Notes under the pieces: generated by a model
What the model was told of the DNA's origin: nothing
The model's input: only the letters and a program-made list of their open reading frames with translations
Databases searched by the model: none
Shown: piece after piece, positions 42,663 through 54,977 of the stretch
How positions within the stretch are numbered: position 1 is the first letter of the stretch
Layout of the letters: each line of letters starts with the position of its first letter
Assembly (NCBI GenBank): GCA_030142905.1
Contig: JASJOG010000273.1
Coordinates: forward strand, 124,001-188,000
From: Heliopora coerulea
Lineage: Eukaryota > Cnidaria > Anthozoa > Scleralcyonacea > Helioporidae
DNA: 64,000 nt
Reading direction: 5' to 3'
Made by a program: the position numbers and the translations under genes

Positions 42663-43678
42663 GCACTAGCGTAGCCAAGGGAGGGGGGTAGGGGGGCAGG
42701 TTCCTCGCACTTTTCGTACTAACTGAGTCTGTCGGTACATCCGGTTCATTTGTCGGTACATTGAGCTTATCTCTGGCGGATTCCATTTGGGTTTGAATTA
42801 GGAAATAAAAAATTGTTAAAAGCTCTGGCGAAAAAGTTAACTATAGGAAGGACGTTTAATGCAAAATCCTCGTAAGGAATTCTATTTCTTTTTTTAACGG
42901 ACAAAAATGCTAGACACAGTCAAACCCCAAGACAGAGTGGTTGAGGTAGCGGTGATGACCGAAAAAGAAGATACGTATGTTGGTATACATCATACTGATC
43001 ATTTGCGTTAAGTCATTTTCAAAATTTAATACCATTATAGCAGCCAGAGCTGGCAACATAGAAATCGTTTATTCCTTTTCCGAATTTCATTGACAGCTTT
43101 ATTTTTGCCGTCTGGGAAGTGTTGGAATTAAGAAAGCTCCAGTGAACATGCAAGTGCACGACAGTTTATCTGCTGCAGCTTATTGGCTTCTCCTGGTAAA
43201 CAAAGATGCGTCAATTTGGCTGCCATCATTTTTTGACTGGGTCGATTGCCGAGATTAATTTAAGTGCCAAATCTGTCCTAAAATGCAATAGATTACAAAA
43301 TGAGTGAGAATTGCAGTCACTTAGTTGGCCATATCGTGACGTATCCGGATCTTCACCAGGGTTATTTTGTGGACTATTACGTTTCTGTGGCTGATATCCG
43401 TTTATCTGTTCGGCAGTTGATTCTTTTTATTATATCAGAACTTTATTATAACGTTCTGTGCTGCTGGTGATCTGGACAGTTCTGCTAACCCTGATGCAAG
43501 TTCAAAGGCTCTAGTGAGTATAATATTCAAGTATAAATTATGTAACCTTAACATAATCGAATATTATAGTTTTTGATATTTAGAGTTTCACGCAACACGA
43601 ACTAAAGTTACATCCTACGATGTTGGTTTAACAGCTCTTTGCTATAAAATTATTTCGCCAGGGATAATTTTACCAGAG
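42663..43678. other. Nothing recognised
   Basis: About 1 kb between a truncated repeat and the hAT-like transposase. No gene or repeat family recognised. Possibly the 5' region of the hAT-like element. Confidence 0.4.
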
Positions 43679-45261
43679 ATGTCTGGCAGACTGAGAAAAC
43701 AGCGTATCAAACTTAAATGCTTGCTGTGCGGGATGATATTCAATGATGACTATCGATTGCAAAACAATAGAAAGTATCACCCTGATATGCTTTTCCAAAA
43801 TAAATGTATCGCTTACGAGCAAGCCTACGCTCCTTTAAACCTATTTGAAGCGGCAAATGAAATCAGAACAAATCACGCCACTTCTGAACAACCTAAGGTA
43901 TCTGGCTCACCCCCAAACAAATTTGTCGAAAACCTTTCACCGGATCGCCCAGATTTTACCTCCGTGGAAATGGTCGAAAATCTACCATTGAAAGGCCCTG
44001 GACTCTGTGGCGGTAGAAATTGTCGACCAGCCTTCGCAGTGCCCCGATCTTATGAGAGAGTACATGGAGGAAGTTTGTCTGGCAAAGGGTTCCATTTCTG
44101 CGACGAAAGAAATAGTTGACAAGTCTAGGGAGTAATGCTCTGTTTCTACGAGCGCCACGGCTTCCATTAAATCTCAGTCGCTAGCCACAGACAGTAACGA
44201 AATGCCAAATGAAGACCCTATCGTAATACCAGTGCGGCCGACCCTGATTCCTAATCTGTCAGAAAGTTTTCCCAACGATCCATGCAATTTTCAAAATGCT
44301 ACAGCTTTTGCAGAAGAGGCCAAAAAGCAGCTATGGAAATTGGGACCTTTCCAGCCTTTGGTACATCACCTTGATGGATGTACATTCCCTCGAACACAAT
44401 TCCCTCGAACAAAAAACGACAGACCTTCTTTTCAAGGCAGCTGGTATAAACGCATGCTAAACAATGGAACGAGGATCGACAAAGAATGGTTGGAATACTC
44501 TCCGAGAAAGGATAGTATGTTCTGTTTTTCCTGCCGTATGTTTGGTTCAGCCGTAGCACAAACTGCGGGAGATAACTGTGTTTCTGTTGGACTTAATAAC
44601 TGGAAAAAAGGACGGAAGAAAGTAAAATTGCATGAACACTCCCAAGTCCACATAGAAGCTGCCATTGTCCACAAGAACTTTGTGTCCAAAGGTTGCATAA
44701 TCGACCAAATCTCAAATGAAACTGCTAACCAGAAGCAAAAAGAGATTCAAGAAAACCGTCAGCTGCTTACAAGACTTCTTGATAGTTTTTTCCCTGGCAA
44801 AACAGAACCTGGGATTTAGAGCACACAGGGAAGGGGATTCATCATCTAACAAAGGAAACTTTTTGGAGCTCATCGCACTTCTTGCAAAATACGATGCCGT
44901 ACTTCAATCTCACATCGAAGATGCGACGTACCAACAAGAAGTATTTTTCTCCAGAAATTTAAAATGTGTTTATTCAATCGTTGGCCTCAGCAGTTAGGAA
45001 ACACATAGTATCACGCATCAAAGAAGCACGCTGCTATGGTTTGATTGTGGATGAAACAACTCACAACAGTCACATTGAACAGGTGTCGTTCGTATTCCGG
45101 TACCCATTTGATGAGGATGTGCACGAGTCTTTCCTGTTGTTCAAAGATGTCGAAACAACTGATGCTGCCACTCTTTTTGACTGCCTGAAGGAAACACTGG
45201 ATTCTCCCAGCCTTTCTTTAAGTCAGATTCGGGGACAATTCTATGACGGATCAAGCCATTT
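43679..45261 (+). pseudogene. hAT-like transposase with TTF zinc finger, N-terminal part
   Basis: The first frame (43679-44119) has a CLLCGMIFNDDYRL...KYHPDM zinc-finger-like start. The next (44202-44819) carries the TTF-type finger (GSWYKRMLNNGT, MFCFSCRMFGSA, GLNNWKKGRKKVKLHEHSQVH). After a frameshift near 44790 comes the start of the RNaseH-like core (GLIVDETTHNSHIEQVSFVF, with the first catalytic Asp in VDET, then GQFYDGSSHLSG). The family is that of ZMYM1/TTF-containing hAT-like transposases. It is interrupted at about 45261 by a LINE and resumes at 46108. Three or more frame breaks; dead. Confidence 0.85.
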
Positions 45262-46107
45262 ATCAGGCCTATCTATCAAGCCATTACTCGAGTAAAAGAG
45301 AAAAAAGTCCTAGGAGTAATAATTGATGAGCAATTAAAATGGAAAGAGCATAGAGATGCTCAATCTAAAAATAATTTCAAATAATATAGCTCTTTTAAAA
45401 GAGCAAAAGAATTTGTCACTCAGGAAACGTTAGTAAAAATGTATAACACTTTAGTTTTACCTCATTTCATTTATTGCTCCAATGTATAGCTTGACGGCAC
45501 CACGACAAACATAAATAAGCTCTATAAACTTCAAAAGAAAGCTGTACGTGTGATAATGGGAGCAAGCTATGATATTCGATCATCGGAAATTTTCGAAAAT
45601 CTTAGTTGGAAACCGCTCGAAATAAATTTAAAAAAGCGAGAATTTCTTTTCATATTTAAAACTATACGAGGTTGGGCACCAAAATATATAACAGATCACT
45701 TTACCATTCTCCATAATAACGTCTACCGACTGAGAAGTAATGACAAAGAACTTGATTTACCAAAGCCTGATACAAATTTCTTAAAATCCACATTCATATA
45801 CCATGCCTCAAACTTTTGGAATAGTCTGCCTTATAATATAATTGACAATATCAATACACTCACCTTAAATAGCTTTACAAACTTAATAGATGATTATATA
45901 TTTCATGACAGGTAATAGTCATCTTATAACATTAATATTTTCCCTCGAGTGTACATATTATTCATAAATTTAGTAATAGTTTTTATATATGAATATAGTT
46001 ATTAGCTATTAATACATGTTATGTTGTTAAGTAATGCACGGCCCTTTGAAAAACAGGAAACTGAATAGGCCACCGTTCTAAGATAAATTTAAGTAAAGAA
46101 AAGTAAA
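45262..46107 (+). mobile_element. LINE 3' tail inserted into the hAT-like transposase
   Basis: Reverse-transcriptase C-terminal segment: VKEKKVLGVIIDEQLKWKEH, then LVKMYNTLVLPHFIYCSNV, LYKLQKKAVRVIMGA and a frame 45550-45915 with FLFIFKTIRGWAPKYITDHF and HASNFWNSLPYNI. This is the usual end of CR1/jockey-clade LINEs. The tail carries AAGTAAAGAAAAGTAAAG, a short tandem 3' end. It is 5'-truncated and splits the transposase reading between HLSG and the following NG.KTR..AVNPK block, which proves insertion. Confidence 0.85.
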
Positions 46108-46574
46108 GTGGTCGTAGCAATGGCGTAAAAACCAGGGTCTTGGCAGTCAATCCGAAACTTCTCTATATCCATTGTGCTAATCATTGCCTCGACCTAGTTC
46201 TTGTGGGCGCCTGCAAGTCATCAACAAAATGTAGAAATTTCTTTGGATTAATTCAGCGTCTGTATTCACTTACTGAGGCAAGTCCTGAGCGTCACACAAT
46301 CTTTCTACGCTTCCAAAGGCAACGTGGCAACAAGTCAACAGCTCTGAAGAAGCTTTCCGACACGAGGGCACGTCGCTGCCATGCTTCGGGCGCAATCAAG
46401 AAAACACTGCCTGCACTCATTGATACCCTTCAAGAAATAGCTAAATCTGAAAGTAATGCTCAAGTTTCATCAACTGCGGCTGGACTCCAGAATTGCTTGT
46501 CTAAATTTAAATTTTCTGCGGCATTGTGCGTCATGCTTGACCTACTCGAAACCACGCGCTTAGCATTTAACTGA
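46108..46574 (+). pseudogene. hAT-like transposase, continued
   Basis: Resumption of the transposase after the LINE: NPKLLYIHCANHCLDLVLVG, FFGLIQRLYSLTEASPERH, LKKLSDTRARRCHASGAI and CVMLDLLETTRLAFN. The dimerisation (hATC) end is absent; the reading stops where the large foldback palindrome begins. Confidence 0.85.
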
Positions 46575-47394
46575 AAAATCTTGACTTCAGCAGTATCAGA
46601 TTGTCATGAAAAGTTTCTGTTTAGGAGAAACAGCATTTGAGTCAAAATATAGTAGGGTTAATTTGTCCTATACATTTACTTTTTTAAGGATTTAATTATG
46701 CAGTTTATGATTTTAGAAATGTGAGAGCTTGGACATGACTTAAGAGAGATGAACGATCGTCAAGCTCTATACTCAGAAAACGATTTCTGAGCCCCAGACG
46801 GGGATCGAACCCGCAACCTTCTGATGACCGGTGAGACGCTCTAACCATTGAGCTACCAAGACTTAGATGGTAAGCTAGGAGCAAGTTCGACATATATGTG
46901 CGACCTAAGTGGAAGCCACTATATATTAATAATGTTGGATGCATTTATATTAACCCTTTGCCTGTCCCGTGCATCACATATGACACACACTGACGTCTGA
47001 GCGATAACATCAAACAAAGGCTAGACAGCCAAAGGGTTAAATATATAGTGGCTTCCGTCTAGGTCGCACATATATGTCGAACTTGCACCTAGCTTACCAT
47101 CTGAGTCTTGGTAGCGCAATACCGGATATCAGAAGGTTGCGGGCTCGATCCCCGTCTGGGGCTCAGAAATCGTTTTCTGAGTATAGAGCTTGACGATCGT
47201 TCATCTCTCTTAAGTTATATCCAAGCTCTTACATTTCTAAAATCATAAACTGCATAATTAAATCCTTAAAAAATAAATGTATAGGACAAATTAACCCTAC
47301 TATATTTTGACTCAAATGCTGTTTTTCCTAAACAGAAACTTTTCATGATAATCTGATACTGCTGAAGTCAAGAATTTTCAGTTGAATGCTAATT
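46558..47394. repeat. Giant foldback palindrome with tRNA-derived SINE cores
   Basis: Arms of about 370 and 355 bp (46558-46930 and 47040-47394) are inverted copies, with a spacer of about 110 bp. Each arm holds a tRNA-like core. On the minus strand at 46793-46866 the A box (TAGCTCAATGG) and B box (GGTTCGATCCC) are both intact. The plus copy near 47104-47165 has a deletion in the A-box half. There is no acceptor-stem pairing, so it is a SINE head and not a functional tRNA. The same core occurs at 32.95 kb. Confidence 0.85.
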
Positions 47395-49310
47395 GACGAG
47401 CATTCATCTCTCTTAAGGATTTAATTATGTTCCAAAATTCTCGACCGTTAGGGCCCCTATCCCTATTTCTAGATCAGGTTCTCTAGGCTATGAACTATCC
47501 AATTAATTTAATTACCTCACAAATCCTTATCTGACATGTGTTGCCTGTCAAATTATATGTCTTGCAGCAAGCTGTCTTGCTCTAAACACCTATTTGGTCC
47601 CAAGAAGGATTATAAAATATACCGCAATAAATATTGGAAAGTTCAGCACAAATTTTGTCCAAACGTCAATAATGATTGAAAGATCAATAGCCTCGGGCTT
47701 TTGAGTATGCATACATTCTAACAACAGCATATTCATAAATAGTTATACTTCAGGCCACAGGAAATTTAGACAAGCATATGGTTAACTTTTGCCTAGGTAG
47801 GGGACATCTATACCCTCTTTGATACCCATGACCTCCAGTAGCCTTGATCCTGATATTTAACTTTGGCAACTAATTTGGCATGAACAATAATCATCAAGAG
47901 CTGCACAAATTTGCATAATGATGCTTGAGAAGTATCTCAAGATTTCATAATTCCCATACGTCCTCAGAATTGTGTTGGCAAACAGTAATAATCGCATCCT
48001 TAGGCATCCCCAAGTTATTTAGCCTTAGTATCATTACAAATATACGAACAAAATTCTACTATTCAAACAAAACAACCAGCTAAAGCAGGCATGGCTAAGG
48101 GCGGATATTTTTGTTTGATGGTAATCGATAACGATAAATTCCGTCTGTACATGCAGTTGTTTGCTTTTGGATTTTTCACCTTCTGTTTCCTTTCCTCGGC
48201 ATCAGCTTTTATAAATATTTTACAAACTCTTTAGTTCATTAAATCCCATTTATGATAAAAATAAAAGTAAACTTGAATGTCTACTTAGATAAATTCATTC
48301 ATGTTTTTACAAAGCAATACTCGGCTTTCCGAACCAATTTCCGGCGTAAAATTTACTTCCGCCGTGAAATTTATTTCCGTCGTGAGAACTTTTGCCGTGA
48401 TGTTTCAACAAACTTTTGCCGTGATGCTTCCACAAATATTTGCTGTGATACTTATGGGTCGTGTAAAACTTAATGTTTGCGTTGTTTTCAAAAGTTTTTC
48501 CAGTGATGCTTGTGGGCCACCGTAGATTCCTGAAGGTCAATTACTTCAGAGCTTCCATTAATCAACACTGTTATCTTCATATATTTTACGGTGTTGTCGG
48601 AGATTGATGGAACTTTGCACATGTTGGATTAAGTAAGAACCTAATTAAAGGTAGTGACAGATTATAGATGGGGATAAAATAACATTAGCACTTAAATACA
48701 ACATGTACTGTAGAGTCCTGAATAAAAGTATTACGGGCTGTCGCAACGTAAACACGAGAGACGTGATCGAATTATTTTCATTAAAAATTCATTTTTTTAT
48801 ATGACTTGTCGAGGGCTACTGTTTACGGAGGCAACATTCTCGACATAGTGGCACCTACGACGGGATAACTGAAACGCCAGTTATTATACGGACGAGACAT
48901 TGTGAGGAGAGTTTTGTGACGGTATGGAGAAAAACTTAGAGACGAAGTTGAAGCAATGAGCCATATCACGAATTCGCGCATCATGGGATATATTTTGGTG
49001 CTGGAGGTATATTCAAATTTCCAAATGGCGGCAACGTGCAATGAATATTAAAAGAATCTTGAATCTCAACCATTTTTCACATTCGTTTTGACGTTTTCAT
49101 CACTTCAGAAATTTCCAACTAAACTCTTTCGAACAGGCTAGTAAATAATACTTTTTTATACATAAACAGTGAATAATGTCTTCAGTTCACTGTCGTGACC
49201 GGCCTGCCTTGGAGATCAACTTGCCATGGTAAATATCGTAATCTATCTGTTATAGTAAATATGGTCTGTAATTTTCTTTTTATGTGCTGGTATGTAGATG
49301 TTAGGCTGTT
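47395..49310. other. No recognised gene; short degenerate repeats at 48340-48450
   Basis: Mostly unremarkable. At about 48340-48450 a motif TTTGCCGTGATG(C/T)TTC and related (T)TTCCGYCGTGA pieces recur five or six times in degenerate tandem, but open frames there show no family features. The rest is featureless. Confidence 0.4.
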
Positions 49311-50720
49311 GGTATAGTAAACGTTTGCTGTGTTCCTGGCTGCACTAATAAAAGTACTCGTGACACAAATGTTTCCTATCACCGGTTTCCGGCTGATAAA
49401 AAGCAGCAAAGGAAATGGCTTTGGTCTATTAGGCGCGAAAATTTAGAAGTGAGTGAAAGCACAAAGGTTTGCAGTGCTTACTTTAGGAAAGGTAAGAAAT
49501 CACCCAGGAATGATTTACCATATGTTTGAAGTCCATCACTAGTTCCACAACCAAGGCAACCTCGTAAATCCGTCATTAGAACGTTCAGTGATGGTGATGT
49601 AAATCTAATTGAAAACCTCTAAAACATAAAGGACAATACTTCAATACGAGTTGATCAAGAAAACAAAGCCGATATTCACGAAACACTGAGCGATTAGGGG
49701 ATGAAAAGGCATCAACATACAAAAGTTGAGAGTGATTATGAAGACGAATACTGGCCAGTCCCTATACAGCCCATGAGGCTACGACATGTCTATAGAAACG
49801 ATTAACTTATCCGCTTCTACACAGGACCGCCAAACAGTACAGCCTTCCTCATTTTGTGTGATAATTTAGGTATGCAATTAAATGATCTGCAGTACTGGAG
49901 AAGGCCTAGAACATTTCCAGATGGTCAAAAAAGAGGTCCACCAAGAAAGCTAGAGCTACATGATGAACTTCTTCTTACCTTAATGAGATTGGGTTTGGCT
50001 TTACTAGAGGGAGATTTAGCTTTTCGATTTGGGATCTATCAGTCATTAGTGTCTCAAATTATTCACACTTGGGTTGTTGTTTTATACAATCGCCTTGTTT
50101 TAAACACAGATTGGTGGATTCCTCGAGAACCAAATAGAAAGTTTATGCCTAAAGCTTTTGTTGAGAAGTATCTCTACACACGAGCAATTTTTGATGCTAC
50201 TTAAATTTTTATCCAGAAGCCATCTGACCTTTCTTGCCAGAGCACAACTTGGCCTAGCTACAAACGTCATTCTACGGCCAAAGGTCTTATAGTGGTGGTT
50301 TCATTTGGTGGCATCATGTTTGCTTCAGATCTCTTTACTGGTTCCATATCAGATAGAGAACTTGTTGTCCTGTCCCAAGTGTTAAATTATATAGAGAAAG
50401 AGGATGACATAGTGGCTGATCGAGGATTCACCATCAGTGATTTGCTGGAAGTAAAAAAGGCAACTTTTAATATGCCACCATTCAAAAATGGAAAAGCACA
50501 ATTGTCAAAGCAAGAAACTGTAAGTGGCAGACAAATTGTTTCTCTGCAAATTCACGTGGAGCGTGCAATTGGTAGAATGAAGCATTTTAGGATCCTCAAT
50601 TCTGTAGTTCCACTGAAATGCAGTAGATCATTAAGCATGACCTTTCAGGTTTGTGCATACCTTTCAAATTTCAATGGTTCTCTGATTGCTCGTCCACCAA
50701 CTATCACTTCAAAGTACAAG
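49311..50720 (+). pseudogene. THAP plus DDE transposase (PIF/Harbinger-like)
   Basis: A THAP zinc finger opens the reading (CCVPGCTNKSTRDTNVSYHRF, KWLWSIRREN, KVCSAYFRKG; C2CH ligands visible) at about 49320-49500. A helix-turn-helix domain follows (FDGQ-like PDGQKRGPPRK, LLLTLMRLGLALLEGDLAFR), then the DDE_4 core: first Asp in AIFDAT, second in VADRGFTISDL, Glu in HVERAIGRMK, and a closing MTFQVCAYLSNF. Stops at about 49527, 49621, 49695, 49802 and 50202 break it, all but the shifts around 50210 in nearly one frame. This is a domesticated-looking or decayed transposase; the stops argue for decay. Confidence 0.85.
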
Positions 50721-51293
50721 ACTAAACCTGAAAGTAGTTTGTTTGTTAACCATTCTCTATCAAACATGCCTTCTTCAGGTGATGCTATATCACCTGGTCA
50801 ACTTTCAGTGAAGTCTTCATCTGTAGCATCTAATGACCTATCTGATGACTGTAGTGAAAATTTGGAATCCTCTCCAAAAATGACAAGTTTCACTAACTGC
50901 TTCCCTTGGGGATTCAAGTCTCAAGATGGTCGCATAATTTTTTCAAATACCTGTACAATTGACAACATGCTGAACATATTCTTTTACTTACTCCTCATGC
51001 AACCTTTAATGTTAGATGAATTTCGGAGAATGTGTTCTTCCTTTGCGATAGCTTTGACGACTGCCTATGATTATTTTACACAAGGACAGTAGGCAGAGGG
51101 AAAGTTGGCTTGGGTGTCCCAGTGGGTACCTAATGATTACCGTGGTCATCTTGATTTGTATGTTGATGAAAATGAGTACTTTGTTTGCAAGTTAGGAGAT
51201 CTAATGCAAACCAAACAGATATCAAGATGTAACAATCCAAAATTTCCTAAAGCAGAGATTCAGCACACCTCAAACAGTACAATGATCAGGTAA
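50721..51293 (+). pseudogene. Extra C-terminal domain after the transposase, unrecognised
   Basis: The frame continues past the DDE core with a Ser-rich linker, then FPWGFKSQDGRIIFSNTCTI and DNMLNIFFYLLLMQP. After a stop at 51090 follows WVSQWVPNDYRGHLDLYVDE. The TCTIDN segment looks like the Cys/Asp region of a papain-like or ubiquitin-protease fold, but I am not confident. It may be part of the transposon's own gene or a neighbouring one. Confidence 0.35.
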
Positions 51294-51473
51294 GTAATGC
51301 TGAAATGAATGTAAGAGTAAACCAGCATTTTCCTAAAACCATCTTACTGTAGAACTTTGTTAAATGTGGCAATCAAATATACGATCCAAAATAGGACAAT
51401 TTTTTTCTACCTTGAATCCTTCAGGGCAACAAATAAAGCGAGCAATTTATGAGGTAAAGTAAAATACAAACTT

Positions 51474-51929
51474 GTGGATTCAACAAGAGCCTTTTTAAGC
51501 ATAAATCTGAGGGGTGGGATTACCATTCTTTATGAGACCCCTGAAATCGAGTTGCAACAAGCATCCAAGGATCACAAGGGCATTTTCAGTTCTCTTCAGG
51601 TCTCTAGGACCTTTCTTAATATTCTCGTTCTCCCAGGTATTCTCGCTTACTATTATTATTATTATTATTATTATTACTATATAAATATATATATATATAA
51701 CTGTACTCTAGTAAAAAAACATTACTGAAATCGGTTTGTGATTAGCTCTCCCAGGGATGGTGATGATGCAGACATTGAAAGTACATTTGACAGTCTACTT
51801 TCAGGGATGTCTCAAGGATACTCAGAATGCTGCTCCGTATCATTACCTGTAGAAAGAATTATGTCAGATGAAGAAGTATTTCTAATTGAAGATGCAGAAC
51901 AAATGTGCCCAGGTGAAAGAGTCTGCTAG
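51474..51929 (+). other. Coding-like stretches and ATT microsatellite, unrecognised
   Basis: Two short open frames (51474-51728 and 51738-51929), the second acidic (DDADIESTFDSLLSGMSQGY), flank an (ATT)n run at about 51653-51677 and a short (AT)n. They follow the transposase on the same strand and could be its downstream exons. No domain recognised. Confidence 0.25.
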
Positions 51930-52394
51930 CCAAGATTATTTGCAAAATAGCCTCCACCCACTCTACTTATTTACTTGAGTCACCTAGTGACTCAGAAAAT
52001 ACTGGTTCACATTTCTGACTTGCCTCAACAAATAACCTTATATCCATCCTGTACATATTATTTTATGGCATGCACATTTTGACTCCCAGGCCATTTTATT
52101 TCAGCTTTGCATGTTGAAAAACAACTTGGGTTAAACTGTGGTTGGTATTTATATAATGATCCAGCCCAAACCATGGTATTCCAAGGAAAGCACCCTCCTA
52201 AAACATCCTCAAATGGGATACTGTCTTATTGTGTCTATGTAAAGGCTATTGAAGTAATTGTATGTTGAACAGATTGTAGGTCAATGGCTAGCTTTAGCCA
52301 TATTAGAAAATATCAGAGCAGTCCAGAGGTGTGCACAAGGATGTTAAGAAATCTTTAGTGTGATATATCACTGTTTACAACATTATGCAGTGAA

Positions 52395-53430
52395 CTAGAA
52401 ATACGTGTACGCAACAAACCCTCGCCCACTCTTCCAATACATCTCTTGAGAATCCAAGTAAAATTGATAATTTTTCAAAGTTTTCAAAAAACAAATCGTC
52501 CTTACTATAACTAGAAGAGGGAATGCAATAAAGAAAACATAATATTTGGCCACAAATATTAACAACCCAAACTGGAAATTATCTTACATTTAAACTGCTT
52601 GTCGTCATATTTACGTTTAAAATTTCTATTCTGCTTTATTAAAACAAAATGTTTGGTGAGAATAACCTTTAATGGTTTAATAAATGATAAGAGATCCATT
52701 CTGCTTATCAACGGATGTTCCTAGCAAGACTCTGCATTAATTGCGATCTTGAGCTATTTCGAGTCGTTTTCCAGTCAAGCTTTTCACTTATTCTGCTTTA
52801 AAGAAAGGTTTTTTATTACATAGCTAGGCTTTCCGTCCTAAAACTGGATCATTCTCAAGGTTACCGGTCGGATATCAGCATCACGGACAGCTCATGAGTG
52901 AAAACTTTCTTTTTTGATATTTTTTGTCTTAAAAGACTGATAAACTCTATCTCAAAGTTGGTAACAAATGTCCGTTAGAAATGCTATGAAGAAGATTTAT
53001 GCTAAGTATTAACCGGAGGTACAACAGTTTGTTGATGAAGATGAAACAAATTACGAAACGGACGAAATAAATAAAGAAAACATGAATGATTTCTACATTT
53101 TTATAGCTGACCAAAAATCGGAAAATTCAAAACATAAAACAAAAATACGACAAGCAAACCTTGTGCAAGTTTTGTCGAAAGAAGAACGAGTAGAGGGAAG
53201 TAAAACACGTACTTTTTCCACGGTAAAACATCAATAAAAAAGAAAAATGGCCTACAAACCTGAAACTCTTGCATATTTTCAACTAAGCATTGAGTGGCAC
53301 CTCAATACAAAGGATTCAACGGTAAATTTACACAAAGACGACTTTAAACTTTCTTGAGAGGTTTTAAAATCCTGATGAAAACATTCCTGGTCGAATACGG
53401 TAAAGGTCATCATGCACAAATCACTCTCAA
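52395..53430 (-). mobile_element. Helentron-like repeat, copy E (3' half, inverted)
   Basis: The terminal CTAG (52395-52398, inverse) follows T on its own strand, with the subterminal CCCTCGCCCAC inverse at 52421. The sequence is collinear with the 3' half of copy B in inverse orientation, including the exon-like frame with KQTLCKFCRKKNE (near 53140-53200, here broken by frameshifts). It ends abruptly near 53430. Confidence 0.75.
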
Positions 53431-53619
53431 AGAGAGAAAAACTAAAAAAGAAAGCTTTTTTATTGTAATGATAAAAAATTTACTAGTTTCACATCTAAAA
53501 CATCCTCTGGTATAAAGTAATTTAACGATCGGTGACATTTCTTCTTCAGTTGCAATTGCGCCATGAAGAGGAGATATAGAGCTATTTACTTTGTATAATG
53601 GCTTCATAATGAATGAATC

Positions 53620-53832
53620 AGATATAAAACTACATCATAAGGTCTTTTGTGAAAACTGGTATAAAATTGACCACGATGCCATTAATATATAGATTATAAT
53701 AGAACGAATCCAATTGATTTTAATCACATAAGTAAAAACCTCAGCGAAGAAGTAGGAAAGCTAAAAAGATGTTATTGCTACTATCATAAATTAGAAACTG
53801 GTTACAAATGGAAGTACCAGAAATTGAATTGA
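53620..53832 (+). pseudogene. Degraded gene upstream of the second virus-like module
   Basis: Two overlapping pieces, DIKLHHKVFCENWYKIDHDA (53620-53690) and IDFNHISKNLSEEVGKLKRC leading to CYYHKLETGYKWKYQKLN (53702-53832), read as the end of a protein in the same orientation as the following genes. Not recognised. The call rests on composition and position. Confidence 0.3.
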
Positions 53833-53845
53833 ATTCCCTCTTAAT

Positions 53846-54175
53846 ATGGCATCCATCAGCTTAACATCAATCGGAGTGATTGTTGGGAGTGTGTGCCTTA
53901 ATCCTATTATAATCGGATCAATAAGCGGAACAGGTATAGTTATCCAAGGTTATTTAAAACAAAGTAGCATTAATGAAAAAATATATCAACGTAATTTTGC
54001 TTTCGCATCTTATCAAAAAATACTGACACAAATAAGATCTTATTTAAATGGCCTCCCATACGACGAGACGATATTCCTATCCGATGTTAAGGTAGTTGAT
54101 AATATTATAACTGATATATGCTCTCCTATTGGTCAATACTCTGAAAAATATGGCCTGATCTACGGTAAATTATAA
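53846..54175 (+). CDS. Glycine/serine-rich membrane protein, 109 residues
   Basis: Intact frame starting ATG 53846. The N-terminal 45 residues are hydrophobic and glycine-rich (TSIGVIVGSVCLNPIIIGSI, SGTGIVIQGYL). A helical region follows (RNFAFASYQKILTQIRSYLNG), then an acidic stretch with VVDNIITDICSPIGQYSEKY. I recall similar small proteins in cnidarian and arthropod virus-like elements but cannot name a family. Its stop (54173-54175) is directly followed by the ATG of the next gene (TATAAATG), as in the first element. Confidence 0.6.
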   Translation: MASISLTSIGVIVGSVCLNPIIIGSISGTGIVIQGYLKQSSINEKIYQRNFAFASYQKILTQIRSYLNGLPYDETIFLSDVKVVDNIITDICSPIGQYSEKYGLIYGKL

Positions 54176-54959
54176 ATGGATGAACTTGAATTAAACGATT
54201 TAGATAATAACCATGCAGAGAACGAACAGGAGGAAGAAGAGACAGACTTGGGTGGCAGTAGTGAAGAAAACGATTTCCTGGACAGGCTAGACTGGCTAAC
54301 CAACCAACGAGAGAGATCGACATTGATTCAAAAAATTATCTGGAAGTGAAGAGGACTACTGCTACGCCGTAAGTATAGCTTTTTTATTTGACGACATTCT
54401 TTTATTAGAACCAGAATGCACAAACTTTGGTTTTATAAAATGGCTAATGGACGAAAAGGGATTCAAAACCAAAAATACTTTCAGAATGGAAGGCCTTTTG
54501 GTGGATTACGATTTTCCCTATCATGCAACGGAGGGCGACGATGGCGGCCACGTCTGAAACATAACCAAAAAATTCCAAAAACCGGACGGAGTAATCGAGG
54601 ATCCTAAACAGGTTGCAACCGCTAGAACAGACATAAGAGAATACTATGATGATTGGAGAAAAGGAAAGCTAGACCGAGTACTGAAAAGAGCAGGCATAGC
54701 CACCGGATTAGGTCTGTCAGTTATCGCTTTAATAACTGGTCTGGCGATGGGTTTAAAAAGGAGCGGGAACGACATAATTAACGCCGGAGTAAAGCCCAAG
54801 CCAATCAAGGCAGGAGACAAAACAAAGAAAGAAGAGCCATGGAGAGAAATTGAAGACACACCCAGAAAGACCACCAGAAAACGGCTGCTATTCATTGGTG
54901 AGCATATTTATATCGTAATAGGTGGAACGTTGCTATATCTCTGGACTAGGAAGAAATAA
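54176..54959 (+). pseudogene. Acidic-head membrane protein, diverged copy
   Basis: Starts MDELELNDLDNNHAENE and stays acidic (EEEETDLGGSSEENDF). After a stop at 54346 the reading resumes in other frames (DDILLLEPECTNFGF, KWLMDEKGFKTKNTFRMEG) and, after further breaks, DIREYYDDWRKGKLDRVLKR, the helix GIATGLGLSVIALITGLAMG, and a last membrane helix (YIVIGGTLLYLWTRKK) to 54959. The layout and its place directly before the capsid gene match 18595-19933 in the first element. Confidence 0.55.
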
Positions 54960-54977
54960 AATATGTTTTAATATATT

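Noticed and set aside
46793..46866. Possible functional tRNA gene
   Set aside because: A and B boxes and D and T arms are present, but the acceptor stem does not pair and the anticodon stem is imperfect. The unit recurs in repeats, so it is a SINE head.
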